The notes: generated by a model from the letters alone, not told the origin. Positions 46,162 to 57,540 are shown, counted from the first letter of the stretch. The stretch is 64,000 bases of DNA from Crotophaga sulcirostris (GCA_013397455.1 VYZB01000346.1:749633-813632); one strand, 5' to 3'. Made by a program: numbers and translations.

Positions 46162-47329
46162 GTGAGTCCCCAGTACCAAGGGCTGCAGGACTTTTCAGGC
46201 TGAGTCTGCCAATGTGCAGCCTCCCTACCATGCAGCAGTGCCTGCTCAAGCACGGCAAGACCGTGCGCGCAGGTGAGTCAGCACCAAGCTGCAGTCAGTG
46301 ACAGAGCTGGTCAGACTTCAGCAGGATGCGATTTATTGTCACAACATTCACATTCATACAACCATTTCCAGCCTTGGAGCTTGGCAAGTGAAACAGAGGA
46401 TGTGGGGGGGTGGCAGTTTGGGGAAGGATCATACCCACAACTCAGTCAGTTTGTAGAAAGATCTTATCCTTGTTGGCTGACTGAGGTCCCTGGAGCTTTG
46501 CGTAGTGTTTCATGTTCCAGTAATGCTTGCAGGACCTGGATACAAGGAACACAAAGCCTGGCAAGAGCAAAGCCAGTGTGCTTTTAGAGCCTTTGGGTTG
46601 TGGCTTGCAGGGTCGGGAAGCTCAGTTATTTCAACACATCACAGTGGCAGAGGAGCTTCAGATGATAGGTGCAAAACAGTGTGCTTGGAAAAAAGAATCT
46701 GAAAATAGAGTCCATAATATTTTGTCTTGGCAGAGATCAGCATTTTAGGCCTTCCTACAGGTTGTGGCTAGGTGATGGCATATTCTAGGCTTACTCTTAA
46801 CAACCCTATTAATCACTTGTGAGTCACTGCTCATGACTAATTTACTCTATAGCTAATTAAAAAGGAGATGAGATGGCAGTAACTTTGTAAAAAGAACACA
46901 GTTTTGCTGTAGAGTAATTTGTTCAAAGCTAGTAAATCATTTGTGTTCCCTTCTGTGCTCAGGCACAGCCTTGCAGTGACAGGGGTGGCTGTAAGGTGCA
47001 ATGGGCGGGTGGTGACTCTGCAGGCTGTGCTGTCTCCTGCCATCACCTGTGTTCCACGTGAGGCGCTTGCCATCGGCCAGTCTGGGCTGTTCTCTTGTCG
47101 TCATCTCAGGCTGTACAATGGTGTTGGGCAGGTTCACACACCAACCTTCCTAGTTACGGGTTACTCTGTGCCTCCCTGAGCTGGTTTTGTTCCCTCCTGC
47201 TAATGGCAAGAAGGGTGATGACTTGTTCGGTGTCACAAAGCGCAGGAGCAGCAGAGCTGCAGCACGGAGGCCCTTGCTCCCATCCTTACAATACTCTTAA
47301 TCAGTGAGAGTTGTCATCAAAGCCATCCT

Positions 47330-47560
47330 GGGAGACCACGAATCATTTACACTATTAATTTATACTAACAAAATCAATTAAACATTGACAGGAATAACTA
47401 TCCTGGGAGAGCTTGGGTTTAGAAAAGGAATTTTATCACCTTTGTAACAGCTGCAGTTAGAGCAAACAGCACAGTGAATTTCTCTCTAACTGAAGAATTA
47501 AGAGGAACTGTGTTATCTCCACTTTCTTCAGGATGCTGGAATGGATTTAGCTGACGTTGC
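47330..47560. other. AT-rich block, candidate conserved non-coding element
   Basis: It includes 'actattaatttatactaac' and 'aaaatcaattaaacattgac'. The core 'aaaatcaattaaa' recurs at about 47722. Low CpG, CR1-free, within 550 bases of the last exon. Confidence 0.3.
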
Positions 47561-47633
47561 TCAGACAAAGTACGTGTGTACAGCAGATTTTAAACAACAC
47601 TGTGTAGCACTTAAAAACCCCACACCTGAGAGG

Positions 47634-47785
47634 GCCAAAGAGGAGGGTCCTTGTCAGTAAGAGTGGCTGTCACAGCCAACCTAGGAGGCAACAAGTCGTT
47701 GAAACTGTTAGTTCCTGCTAATAAAATCAATTAAAGAATGCCAAAGAGAAGGGTCGTGGTCCACGAGCCCTGTGGGTCACAGTCT
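47634..47785 (+). repeat. Diverged direct repeat, about 106-bp spacing
   Basis: 'gccaaagaggagggtc' at 47634 and 'gccaaagagaagggtc' at 47740 are each followed, some 20 bases on, by 'ggctgtcacag' or 'tgggtcacag'. This suggests an old local duplication just before the last exon; only short matches remain. Confidence 0.4.
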
Positions 47786-47861
47786 CAGGACAAGCCCTGG
47801 CATCCCCAAGGGCCAGGTCTTTGTGCCTTTCTGACTGTTCCCTCTGTCTGTCTGTTTGCAG

Positions 47862-48029
47862 GAGAAACGCATTGCTTCACTGGATGCTGCCAACGCACGG
47901 TTAATGAGTGCCCTCACTCAGCTGAAAGAGAGGTACAGCATGCAGACACGTAATGGGATCTCCCCCACAAACCCAACTAAATTGCAGATAACAGAGAATG
48001 GAGAATTCAGAAACAGCAGTAATTGTTAA
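47862..48029 (+). CDS. DAB2IP: DAB2IP last coding exon and stop
   Basis: Acceptor gtttgcag|gag; 55 codons plus the TAA stop at 48027-48029, residues 1009-1063. EKRIASLDAANARLMSALTQ ends the coiled coil, then LKERYSMQTRNGISPTNPTK and LQITENGEFRNSSNC form the conserved C-terminus. Human has ARNG where this has TRNG. Reading continues from the stop into the 3' UTR without a splice. Confidence 0.98.
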   Translation, partial: EKRIASLDAANARLMSALTQLKERYSMQTRNGISPTNPTKLQITENGEFRNSSNC

Positions 48030-48385
48030 CCCGCGGAGGGTGCTGCCGCAGGAGGAGGCCTGGCCAGAGAGACCGTGCAGCAGCAGGTGTGAGCCGCGGC
48101 TTCAAAGAACGGCTGCTCTCTCCCAGAGAAACCAGCTCCTTACTGCGGACGGCGCGCTGACTGAGCCTTTGTGGGAGATGCTAATGCCAGCACGTTGAGG
48201 GGACGCAGAGATCGAGTGTGAGATGAGTGGCCTAAGGAAATAACATACATTTGAGAATCGTCACTGTTGGATTTGGATCAGTGTTTAATGTTAAAACAAA
48301 AGTAACCTTTTCCTTCCAAACTGCCCAAAGGATTCGCCTCACCCCTCCCAGCAAGGAATAACGTCCTTGTCTTTGCCGTAAGCGG

Positions 48386-48391
48386 AATAAA
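48386..48391 (+). terminator. Possible proximal poly(A) signal AATAAA
   Basis: Canonical hexamer 357 bases after the stop. The downstream sequence is GC-rich without a clear GU/U-rich element, so use is uncertain. Confidence 0.3.
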
Positions 48392-48946
48392 GGGAGCTGG
48401 GCAGAGCCTGCAGCAGGCAGTGGCCCAGTGAGTCCAGTTAAAGGGTGCTGCTGGACGCAGCTGTAGGAGGGATGGCAGCAAAGCTTCGCCCCCTTCTCCT
48501 GTGCCTCCCCCTGGAGCACAGCCCTCTCCCAAAGCAAACCCCAAGCCGAGCCCAGCCATCCTCCCCCTTTTGCGAAGCCACTGATTTTACAGCAGGTTAC
48601 CACCTATGGGGCAGCTAATAAGTGTTTAATTAACTCCGGCCGTATAGGGGGCACAGTCTGATCAGAGGCCAGGGCACACTCTGTGCGATGTGGTCGCTGA
48701 TGGGGGTGCTGTGAGGGGAGCCACAGTGGCAAGGCCGAGGAGAAGGGCACAAGTGGGGCTGCTGGGGGTCCCTGGGCAGCAGAGCAAGCCCAAGGCTCTG
48801 GCACACAAGTGGAGGGAGGAGCTGGCACCCAGTGAACGGCGACTCGATTCCTCTCTCCAGCTCCTGCTCCCTCAGGAGTAGTGGGGAAGAGTCTCTGTAC
48901 ACAGCAGCCCAGGGGCACTGCCCCCCACCCACACTTCTGGCCAGAG

Positions 48947-48952
48947 AATAAA
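48947..48952 (+). terminator. Possible proximal poly(A) signal AATAAA
   Basis: Canonical hexamer about 0.9 kb after the stop, followed within 12-40 bases by 'atgtgtcctgagcttgg', a weak GU-rich element. It could give a short 3' UTR. Confidence 0.4.
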
Positions 48953-50758
48953 GTAAATGTGTCCTGAGCTTGGTCATGGAGCTGCAAATGAGGAACAGGG
49001 ACTGGATTTCCTGGTGCCCATCCTGATAGAGGGGGAGAGAGGGGCTACGTGAAGCGGCCAGCTCCTCGCGTGATAAAGGGATCATTATGGGGATATAATG
49101 CTCTGTGTAAGATTTGTACTATTTCTGGGGAGAAAAGCAGACAAAGAAACAAGAAAAAGCCATGAAGACCCATGAAGATCGGTAATTGTATTTCTTTTCT
49201 TTCACAGTATGCATTAGAAAAAAAAAGATCCCATTTTCTGGAATACTGTCCTCTTTAAATTGGGAATGAGCACTGCATGGAAATTAACCGGCTCGAAGAA
49301 TGTAAAACATGGTCATAAGGGAGTAACCAACAGGAACAGCAGCCACCAGCGAAAGCCCCCTTGTCAGGAGCCCCGTGCAGGCATAAGCCAGGATTAGACT
49401 TTCCTAACTGCGGAAACGCGCAGATTCGGCACATGCAGACACGTTGTGCTCGGCGGAGGGGTCACCTCCTTAACGGGGGATTGTGCCGCTGAGCTGCCGC
49501 CATGGTGCGTTTGTTGGTTTGTGTTTTTTTTTTTAAGTTAGCACTTCATGACTCCTGGTTTCAGAGCAGGTCCCTCGTACCGAGAGCCAGAGTTCTGAGA
49601 TCCGGCTGACAGTGTACAGGACATCTGCCTATTGCTCCCACTAAAGTTTAATGCTCAACGCCTGTCCTAGCTCCTCCTGCCATGTGTAAATGTACAGTCC
49701 AAGGGACTAGGATGCTCCCCGAGCTCTGCACAGCTTAGGTACCGTCTCCAGCCTCGCCCTACCTAGGCTGCCTGAGCAGGACACTTTGCCAGTAAGCTCT
49801 GCATTGCCATGCTGCCCCAATAACAGCATCCTTCCACATGCAATTGTTTTCAAAATTACAGATTTTTTTTTTTTATTTTCCTAAATGATTTTCTGTTCCC
49901 TGGATGCTCTGGGCCAAGCCCGGAGCAGCTGGGTACTTGGCGGAGCGAACGTGTTGCACTGAGGTCTCCAAGCGCCACCAGCGCCTGCAAAGTGGTGCGA
50001 TCGCACAGCAGACCCCAGACGGAGCTCCTCAGAGAAATGTAATAATAAGTATTTCTGGCAAGTGCAGTCACCTCTGAATTGTGGAGCCTAGCGCAGATGG
50101 CTGTGAAGAACCTCACCACAGTGACAAGTTTCCAAATGGAGAAAGACCCAGACAGGTTAGGAATATGCAGGGTACCGTGAAATGCTGGGTATGTACATGC
50201 ACATCTGCCACTGTCTCTGAGTCAAACCCATTATAAGAATCCTGCAAAAAGACTCTTTTACACTGCTATTGCCCTGAGATGTGTGTTTAGAGCTGATTGT
50301 TTCTGAGTTCCAAACTGTTTGTGTCGCAAGAAACAGAGCTTTTCAAGAGAGAAGTAACATAGAGGTATGGAAACGCTAACAGGACGCGGGGCAGGCGCCC
50401 CGCTGGCAGTGCTTCCATTCGTATACGGAAGTGATTTGGGGATGCAGTCAGTGCTTGCCATACAATCACCCACAAACTGATTGTTTAGTACTGACACTCA
50501 GCACGATTTGTCCTAATCTCCTCCACCACCAGCCCTACCCCGATCTGTTAGAAAAATCCCAGTTAATCTCAAACTTGCAGATTGCCGAGCACGTGTTGTT
50601 CTGCTGAAATGGCAGGAACGCTTAAAGCCTTCCACAGCAAGTTATTACAATCGTACTAAAAAGTCCAGTGCCAACACCTTCTGGAGTTGATGCTTGGCTT
50701 CCTGAGCCAGTACAAAAAGAAATCCAAATCAGGACAAAGTCTCATTACAATAGAGATT

Positions 50759-50769
50759 CCCCCCCCCCC
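50759..50769 (+). repeat. C11 homopolymer
   Basis: Eleven cytosines in the 3' UTR, followed by C-rich pyrimidine sequence to about 50805. Length could vary between individuals or be misread in sequencing. Confidence 0.9.
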
Positions 50770-50938
50770 TCCTCCCTGCCCATTCCCCATCTCCTTCCCC
50801 TCCAGCTGTCAACAACTGGACCTAAATGTGACACCCCACCCCCACCCCCATAGAAGTCTGGGGTGAGGTTTTACGATCCAGGCTCAGTTCTGTTACTTCA
50901 GTCCCGTGCTCCTGTTATTTATGAAATAACTGTACATT

Positions 50939-50946
<8 letters not shown>

Positions 50947-50974
<28 letters not shown>
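50947..50974 (+). repeat. (TG)14 microsatellite
   Basis: Fourteen TG units in the 3' UTR, preceded by (TA)n and followed by a (TGCG)n/(CATG) mixed tract to about 50994. In RNA this would be a UG-repeat able to bind TDP-43/CELF-type proteins. Confidence 0.95.
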
Positions 50975-50976
<2 letters not shown>

Positions 50977-51314
50977 TGCGTGCGTGCGTGCATGAGCGAG
51001 GGAGCCAGCGCGAGTGCGCACGAGCCCCGCGTGCCCGGGTCACCTGGACCTGGTGTCTGGCGTAGCAATACCGGAGGCGATTCCCCAGCGGTGCTTGCAG
51101 CACCAGAGCAAAGCAACCACTATCCGTAATGTTTTGTGATCTGCTCCATTTTATTTTCCGTTCTTGCGCTTTTTACAGTAGGAGGCTGTTCTAGTGCAAA
51201 CTCGTCAAGGTGTAAACAAAGCAAAAACTCAGATTTTTATCTTAATACCAGTCTTAATATTTCTTTTGTAACTGTTTTCAGTGTTTCCTGTACCGTATCT
51301 ATCTCACTAACAGT

Positions 51315-51322
51315 TGTATATA
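51315..51322 (+). promoter_or_regulatory. Pumilio-type site TGTATATA in the 3' UTR
   Basis: A perfect match to the UGUANAUA consensus of Pumilio proteins, within an AU-rich part of the 3' UTR (51230-51350). A single 8-mer can occur by chance; its position in the UTR is what makes it notable. Confidence 0.4.
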
Positions 51323-53210
51323 GTAACTTCTGGTGCTGCTTATTTGGTCAGGATTTGGCTGGATCTCACTGCTGTTTTGGAGAGGAGACTCAAGCCAGCA
51401 AATCTGGATCCAGACGCAGGTTATGATTTCAGCCTCCTCCTCTTGGGGATCTGAGGGAAGGGGAAGGGAGAGACGTCAGGGATCCAGATTTGGGGTTGGG
51501 CCACCTCAAGGATTCTGTTTTCAGAGTTTTGATTTGGGGTTTTGTTAAACTGTAGGGAATGCTTTGGGAAAATAAGCAAAGGGGGATAAAATGGACTGAG
51601 CAGTGTCCCAAGGTCTCTGGACTCTCAAGTATCATTCTGGACAGGGATTACGGCTTCAGTGCCAAAAGATGGGAGGGACCCAGGTCCTTCCCCATGCCAA
51701 CTAATCCTACAGTGTCTTCACCAGCCCCTTTTGCATCAGTTTAAGCAAATCCTGCCGCCATCCAAAGAGTCGTGTGTCACTCTGCATTGTCATTTGAGTC
51801 TGGTTGGTTTTGTTTTCTGCTTTTGCAGTTGTAAAGCACTGATTGCACTGTGAGAACACGCCAAATCCTCTGGCCTGGCAGCCAGCCCTGTAGGTTGCTG
51901 CAGGACGCAGGTTCTGCTAATATAGGTATTCTCAAAGGGAGAAAGGACTTGGTGGACCTGAGTGAGGCACTGCAGGCTCTCCTAGGAAAGCAATTGGCAT
52001 GTAGTTAGCCTTTGCCAAAGTCTGGAGCACTCACAGGCTTTTCCCTGTTACTAAAGTCCATCTCCAGATGCAGTAGAAAACACCAAGGTCTATTCTGTGA
52101 TGAACAACAAGATGATTTTCAGTCACAAGAGATGCGAAATTCACTGATGCATTTGGCCCAGACAGCCACAAGGTGTGGCTCATAGATTTGATCTGCAAGG
52201 GCCTCATTTCCTTGCGATCCCAGGGTAGCAGCCCCTGGGAGATGCCTTCCTGGGAGCAGCACCTATGGCCAGCAGTGTCCAGCAGCTCCACCAAGGTCAC
52301 TGCCCTGTCTGTGAGATGGAGCTTTGCCTGCAGCATGTGCAGCAGAAAGTCCAAAGGGAACAACCATGACCCTGTTCCTGGGGTGGGCAGGAGGGGTCCT
52401 ATGCAGCGCTCCATCCTTCCCACCCACAGTGACCTGAAGGTTTGTGTTCAGAGCAATCCAAGCTCCACCGTGGCCAGTCCTGGGACTTGGTGTGGTCAGA
52501 GTGCACAGCCTCACAGCCACCAGGCAATCCCATAAAGGGACACAGCCCAGCTCCAAGCAAGTCTCTGCTTCTCCAGGGGATTTTCAAGAGGAGGCAGCTG
52601 AGGCACAAGGCTTGGACCTGTGGCACCCATCCCGCTCAGCCCCTGCACAGAGAACTGCTGCCTTTTTCTTTTCCCTTGGGGAAAATTAACATTTGGGGAG
52701 AGGGAAGAGGACAGCAGCATGGTGGCAAGCAGCTGATGGGTTTTACAAACCAAACCCAATTCTGAGGGCGTTGCACACCACTCGGAAACCACCACGCTTT
52801 GGAAAAGTGCACGACGTTCAAGCATTGGTTTTCACAGATTCCCTCAGCTCAGACATTGCTGTAAATGCCACGTGGTTCTGCATCAGCTACCAGTAACCAG
52901 AGTGCAGTCTTCATGCTCACCTATTCCTTTATCATATATCACTGTGTCTTAAGATATACCTCTCTCTGTACATCTGCTTAGGCTGATACTTGTTCCTGAT
53001 AAGCAGTCGCTATGTTTTATATTCTCTTATAAAGAAAAAAAAAAAAACAAATCTTTTTTTGTAAGTATGTTCAAAAAAAAAAGCAAAGTGGAAGTGTTTG
53101 CTGAATCTCCTTCAGCTCCTTTTAAACTATATAATAATGTACAGAGAAAGTTGTTGGTGTTCAAAGAAATGATGTGGCTGTGCAATTTATGTACATTTGC
53201 AATTAGAAAT

Positions 53211-53216
53211 ATTAAA
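53211..53216 (+). terminator. Distal poly(A) signal ATTAAA
   Basis: ATTAAA, the commonest variant hexamer, in an AU-rich stretch, with a GT-rich element ('gagtgtccttgtgc') about 55-70 bases downstream. Cleavage would fall near 53230-53240. The base composition changes right after it, which supports a gene end here. Confidence 0.6.
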
Positions 53217-55860
53217 GATTTATTTAGATATTTTACATAAGTGCTCCCACACCTCTGCTCAGTCATTGCCAGAGTGTCCTTGTGCACATGAGCCACATGC
53301 ACACACAAATATTTGTCTCTGCTGATGGGGAGGGCAGGGTATCAATTTCTGGCACCAGATCATCCCATGAAAACCCTTCTCCAGCCGATGCCTGTGCCCA
53401 CTGGCCCATCTGGACAGCAGTGCTGGGGCTATGGGGTCTCTGGGGCTGCCTGGCTGACCCTGGTGAGCTTTCTGCTGCCCACCTGCCCACACACATCCCC
53501 ACCGCTGCCCGCCTCGCCTGCCAAACCACCCGACTTCTGCAGCTCCAGTAAAAGCAGCAGAAAACTTGGAGGAGAGTCATTAAAACCCTGGGCAGCATCA
53601 GCACCTCTGCCTCATTAATATCACCGTAATTAGCTCCTCCGAGAGAGAAGGAAGACAAGCTGCCTGCATCAAAATGACGGGAAGTGGAGAGCACTCGTGG
53701 CTATTCCTGTGCTCTGATAGCAGCTCTGGACCCAGGTTGGTCACCAGGCAGGAGAACCCTCTGCGCTGCTTCTGCCAGGAACCAGCAGCTGCCCGAAGAG
53801 GGGAGGCAAAACTCCCACCTGGGCCCTGCCTTCCCCCTCAGACCCTTCCTGGCCACCCTGCAGTGTTTTGCACAATCACCCGCATTAACTGCGTTTGTCC
53901 TTTTGGCAGGAGCTTGGTGCCCCAGCATTGCTGTTACAGGGGTGCCAGCACAGCCTGCCCTGCTTTCAGCATCACCCGCACCCCTCAAGGTGCAAGTCGC
54001 TGGGCAAAAGGTCTTCCAGCAACTCCTCAGTGTCCCCAGGGAGCAGAAACTGCTCCTGCTGCCCTTCCCACCCTCGCTGCAAGAGCCCCGAGCATCCTCC
54101 ACACACCTGAGCACCAGTGCCTGACTCCTCTTCGTGACACACCAGGCTCTGAAACTGTGCTCTGGGGGAGCTTTGAACCTTTGGTCCTTGCTTGATCACT
54201 GGAGCCTCAACCACCTCCCTACTGCTGGGCACCTCAGTGAGAGCATTCCCCAGACCACACTCTGCACCCACAGCACAGTTCCTGCTGCTCCATCAAACCC
54301 CATCTCTGCTCCTTGGTGTAACCAGACCCTCTTGTGCCTCCAAATTCAACCTGGCTGATTTTGAATGTTAAGAGAAAGTGAGAGAAAATAAAAATAGCCC
54401 AGGAAACAGAGGGCATCTCAAAAGCTGCTGCAAGGAGGAATTGGCCAGTAACACCTTGAGTTGAATCAAACCTCTTCAGCAAGCTGTTACGGCTTCATTA
54501 GAGCAGAGCTAAATTCTCAGCTGCAGACACCCACAACATCTCTGTGCACTTGACAGCTTTCAGCGATGCCGGAGCAGAAGGGCAGGGTGAGGAGAACGAG
54601 ACACTGAATTGCAGATCAGCAGCCAGAACAGCAATGGGAACACAGGGCTGGGAGGCTGGGGACTGCGGATGCGCGTGTTTGAGGGGTTTTTAATCTGAAG
54701 AGTCATTTTAGCCCCAGACTCATCATCAATAATGATGTTCCAGTAATTGCACCCATACAGACTTTGTATTGAGTTCAGTAAGTGAGAGTCACAGGACTGT
54801 GGGCTGCTCACGGTGCCGGTTGGCATCTTCTCCATCACAGCCCAGTAAGACTAGACAAGGCTGAGGGGGTGCAGCCATGGTCCCACTCCGTCACCCGGGT
54901 ACAGCTGGTTGCCATGGCAGCAAGTGGCATCTGGGAGAGGCCAGCACTGGGCACATGAGGCTGTGCCTGCCCTGCCAGCGCACAGCCTGGCCATCCTTTC
55001 CAAACACTGGGGCATCTGGGAAAGGCCAGTCTAGGAAAAAATCACTGGCCCAAGACAGCAAAACTCTCTGAAATGTGTGCATGAAGTAGGGATGAATCCA
55101 AAACCTCTCCTGATCCTGTGCTGGGAGTCCCAGCCCTTGCTGGGCAAAGTTTGGCAGTGACACTGAAACCTTAACAAGCAGATTACAAGCTTAAAAGCAA
55201 CCATCCAAAATAACGTGTAAGTGTCACAATTTTTAAACCAGCCTTACAGATAGATTTGTGGTTATTAAACACTTGGTACTGGTTATTTTAGGGACCAGAG
55301 AGGAGTCAGATCCTCATCTGCAGGGCACATAAAAGCAGGACATCACACGAAGTGGAGCATCACTGCAAAGGGATTTGGTGCATAGGGTAAAGCTGGTTTG
55401 AAAGACCTTCAGGGAAGAGAAACAAGTTAAAAATATATGTCTGCATCGTGCGTGTGTGTTTGTTAACCCTCCCGTCACAGCACAGTCTTCCAGAGACCTC
55501 TTCTCACCACTATCACCAGAAGCCTAAACTCAGTGCAGAAACAAATGGGTTCTCTCACTCTTGGTCAGCAGAGCTGCAGCTCCAGACACGTCTTCGGATC
55601 CCCTCAGCCACCCCTGCCAACCACCTCAAACTGGGGGAAGCCACAGGCTGTGAAATGGGCAAATGCAAGGGTCCTGCCCACCACGCAACCGAGGACAAAG
55701 CAACAGCCAGCATGGTGGGCAACAACTGCTGAGGAAGGGACAGCACTGGGGCTGTCCAGCTGGGGCTCCAGTGGCACCAAAGAGCCCTTCTGTTTCAGTG
55801 GGAGACAGGCAGGGAGGTGTGGAGAGGAGGGCATGGACAGAAACAGCTTGTTTCTGCTCC

Positions 55861-56055
55861 TCCAATAATAATCTCTAATCTTTATTCCTGTCAAGCATCT
55901 TTCACTCACAGCTTCCCAAGCCCTTCACTCACAGCCAGCTCCCACCCTCTGCCGCAGTGGGTGAACGTCAGCATCCTTATTTTTACAACTGAGGACACGC
56001 CACGGGAGCACAACTTTCCCAAGGCCCCTAGCAAGCTACAAAAGCCAAACAGCTG
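55861..56055 (-). repeat. MIR SINE, ancient, minus strand
   Basis: Read on the minus strand, the order of blocks follows MIR: 'tagcttgctaggggccttgg' (MIR TAGCTGTGTGACCTTGGG), 'cctcagttgtaaaaataagg' (CCTCAGTTTCCTCATCTGTAAAATGGGG with a gap), 'gcttgggaagctgtgag', then 'ttgacaggaataaag' and 'attatt' (CTCAATAAATG...TATTATT). Strongly diverged, as expected for a Mesozoic SINE. The AATAAA on the minus strand (55881-55886) is part of the MIR tail. Confidence 0.65.
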
Positions 56056-56239
56056 ATTTCCCTCCCTCCCCCTTCTGCACGCAGCCATCCCACGCACGTC
56101 AGCCCCAGCTCCAGAGCAAACAGCCTCTGGAGAAGTCACTCAAAGCCAGCCAGTAAACAAACCTCCAAAGCCTCGGCCCTAGAGACAGGGGGAGCGCAGC
56201 CGCTCCCCGCCAGAGCAGTCAATAATGACAGGCGAGCAG

Positions 56240-56345
56240 AAAGGAAGGGGCTGGAAGAACAAGAGTCATTAGTGGAAACTTGTTGTTTGTGCTAATTAGT
56301 TCATTATCTGGAAACTGCTATTGATGTTGCTATTTCAGCTCCTGC
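56240..56345. other. AT-rich block, candidate conserved non-coding element
   Basis: 'gagtcattagtggaaac', 'gtgctaattagttcattatc' and 'ctgctattgatgttgctatt' contain TAATTAG and ATTGAT homeodomain/TALE-type cores in a CR1-free block 190 bases before the CR1 at 56536. Confidence 0.3.
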
Positions 56346-56535
56346 TGCTGTTCACAACTTTATTTTACCCGTGTCTATTGACTGCCCACGCTCTTCCACG
56401 TCCTGCAGACAGGACTGCCGGTGCTGGCCTGCAGCCAGGCGGGATGGAGATGATCAGATGCTCCGACCCGAGCCCGCTGCGGCAAGAGCCAACCCAGCAC
56501 CGTGGGGACACCGCAGCGAGCAGAGGCGAACCCAC

Positions 56536-56932
56536 ACTGAGGGAGCTGGGGCTGTTTAGCCTGGAGAAGAGGAGGCTCAGGGGAGACCTTATTGCTCTCT
56601 ACAACTGCCTAAAAGGAGGCTGTAGTCAGGCAGGGGTTGGTCTCTTCTCTCAGGTGACCAGGGACAGAACTAGAGGACATGGACTCAAGCTTCTCAGGGA
56701 GAGTTTAGGCTTGATATTAGGAAAAAGTTCTTCCCTGAAAGGGTGATTGGCCATTGGAATGCGCTGCCCAGGGAGGTGGTGGAGTCGCCGACCCTGGAGG
56801 TGTTTAAGGAGAGATTGGCTGAGGCACTCAGTGCCAGGGTTTAGATGCTGGGTTGGTGTTAGTGTTGGGCTATAGGTTGGACTCGATGATCTCAGAGGTC
56901 CTTTCCAACCTTGTGATACTGTGATACTGTGA
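56536..56932 (+). mobile_element. CR1 LINE, young TGATACTG-tail copy
   Basis: It starts at 'ctgagggagctggggctg' and ends with perfect 'tgatactgtgatactgtga'. It aligns base for base by eye with the copy at 2311-2724 apart from about 15 differences, including a few-base difference at 'caagctt'. It is the only CR1 found after the DAB2IP gene. Confidence 0.93.
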
Positions 56933-57329
56933 ACCCACAAGTGTGCCCAGGAGGAACACAACCAGCCCCAGGGAAGCTGACTGCAGCGCTCAGGGGACAA
57001 AGGCTGCAGTCCTTCCTTCCCAGGACCAAACTCCCCTTGCTTTTAACCTTCCAGGCTCACCCACACAGCCTAAAGGGCTCACACAAGGTTTCTTCAAGGG
57101 GCAGCATCCCCTTTGGTTCCGTGCATGGATCAGCTCAACCCAGGCACACCGAGCAGGACTCTCCCATTTTGGGACACACTCCCTTCCCTTGGGGGAAAAC
57201 GTTTTCCAGTTTGTCATTGTGTGTCCTGCACTGCTATTGATCTTAGAGAGACATGAGATTAGATTATTCAGTTATTAAAAAAGGAGGTGAGGGGAAGAGA
57301 GAGAAAGACTTGGCCACCTGTAGGATTTC

Positions 57330-57540
57330 TGCCACTTCCCACCTGATTGCATGCACAGCTCCTCTTCACATAAATAATATTGATGAGCCCCGTCACATTA
57401 TCAGATTCCTCCTTTGCTGCTGTGAGGAATAATTTAATAACCTCAGCCATTTGACTTTTGTGCCACATCTTTGAGGAATGAAACCTGAATAACAGAGGTC
57501 CCAAGCTGCCTGACTTTGATTTATTACAGTCACTATTGTC
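57330..57540. other. Candidate conserved non-coding element (or unknown minus-strand exon)
   Basis: A distinctive CpG-poor block ('cctttgctgctgtgagg', 'aataatttaataacctcagcc'). On the minus strand two overlapping frames are open across it; one reads MAEVIKLFLTAAKEESDNVT, which I do not recognise. Because two frames are open at once and no clear splice border is seen, a non-coding element is the likelier reading. Confidence 0.35.

Larger units (their letters stand above)
46162..47861 (+). other. DAB2IP: Last intron (1.7 kb)
   Basis: Donor gtgagt, acceptor gtttgcag. It contains an AT-rich candidate element (47330-47560) and, closer to the acceptor, two diverged direct repeats about 106 bases apart (47634 and 47740). 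Confidence 0.8.
7343..53235 (+). other. DAB2IP: DAB2IP transcription unit (13 exons plus 3' UTR)
   Basis: Part of the gene for DAB2-interacting protein, a Ras GTPase-activating protein and signalling scaffold of the SynGAP family (with SYNGAP1, RASAL2 and RASAL3). Thirteen exons were placed from splice borders and protein similarity, and the phases agree at all twelve junctions. From Met 7353 to the stop at 48027-48029 the joined frame is 1,064 codons including the stop. The protein order is end of PH (1-81), C2 (about 90-190), RasGAP (about 215-500), a low-complexity region (510-911) and a coiled coil (912-1040). Paralogues are excluded by the C-terminal half: [21 protein letters not shown] and the end FRNSSNC fit DAB2IP, not RASAL2 or SYNGAP1. 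Exons for the protein's N-terminus and start of the PH domain lie upstream of the window. The 3' limit is inferred from a poly(A) signal. Confidence 0.95.
48030..53235 (+). other. DAB2IP: DAB2IP 3' UTR (long form)
   Basis: About 5.2 kb follow the stop with no coding exon. I read it as one 3' UTR because no repeats interrupt it, several AU-rich stretches of conserved appearance are present and the last one ends in a poly(A) signal. It includes AATAAA sites at 48386 and 48947 (possible short forms), C11 at 50759, (TG)14 at 50947, a Pumilio-type site at 51315 and U/A-rich sequence at 53015-53230. The exact end, and whether all of it belongs to this gene, needs transcript data. Confidence 0.65.

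Noticed and set aside
55881..55886. AATAAA on the minus strand taken as the 3' end of a convergent gene
   Set aside because: It lies in the tail of a MIR SINE, so the hexamer is explained by the repeat; kept only as a finding to test.
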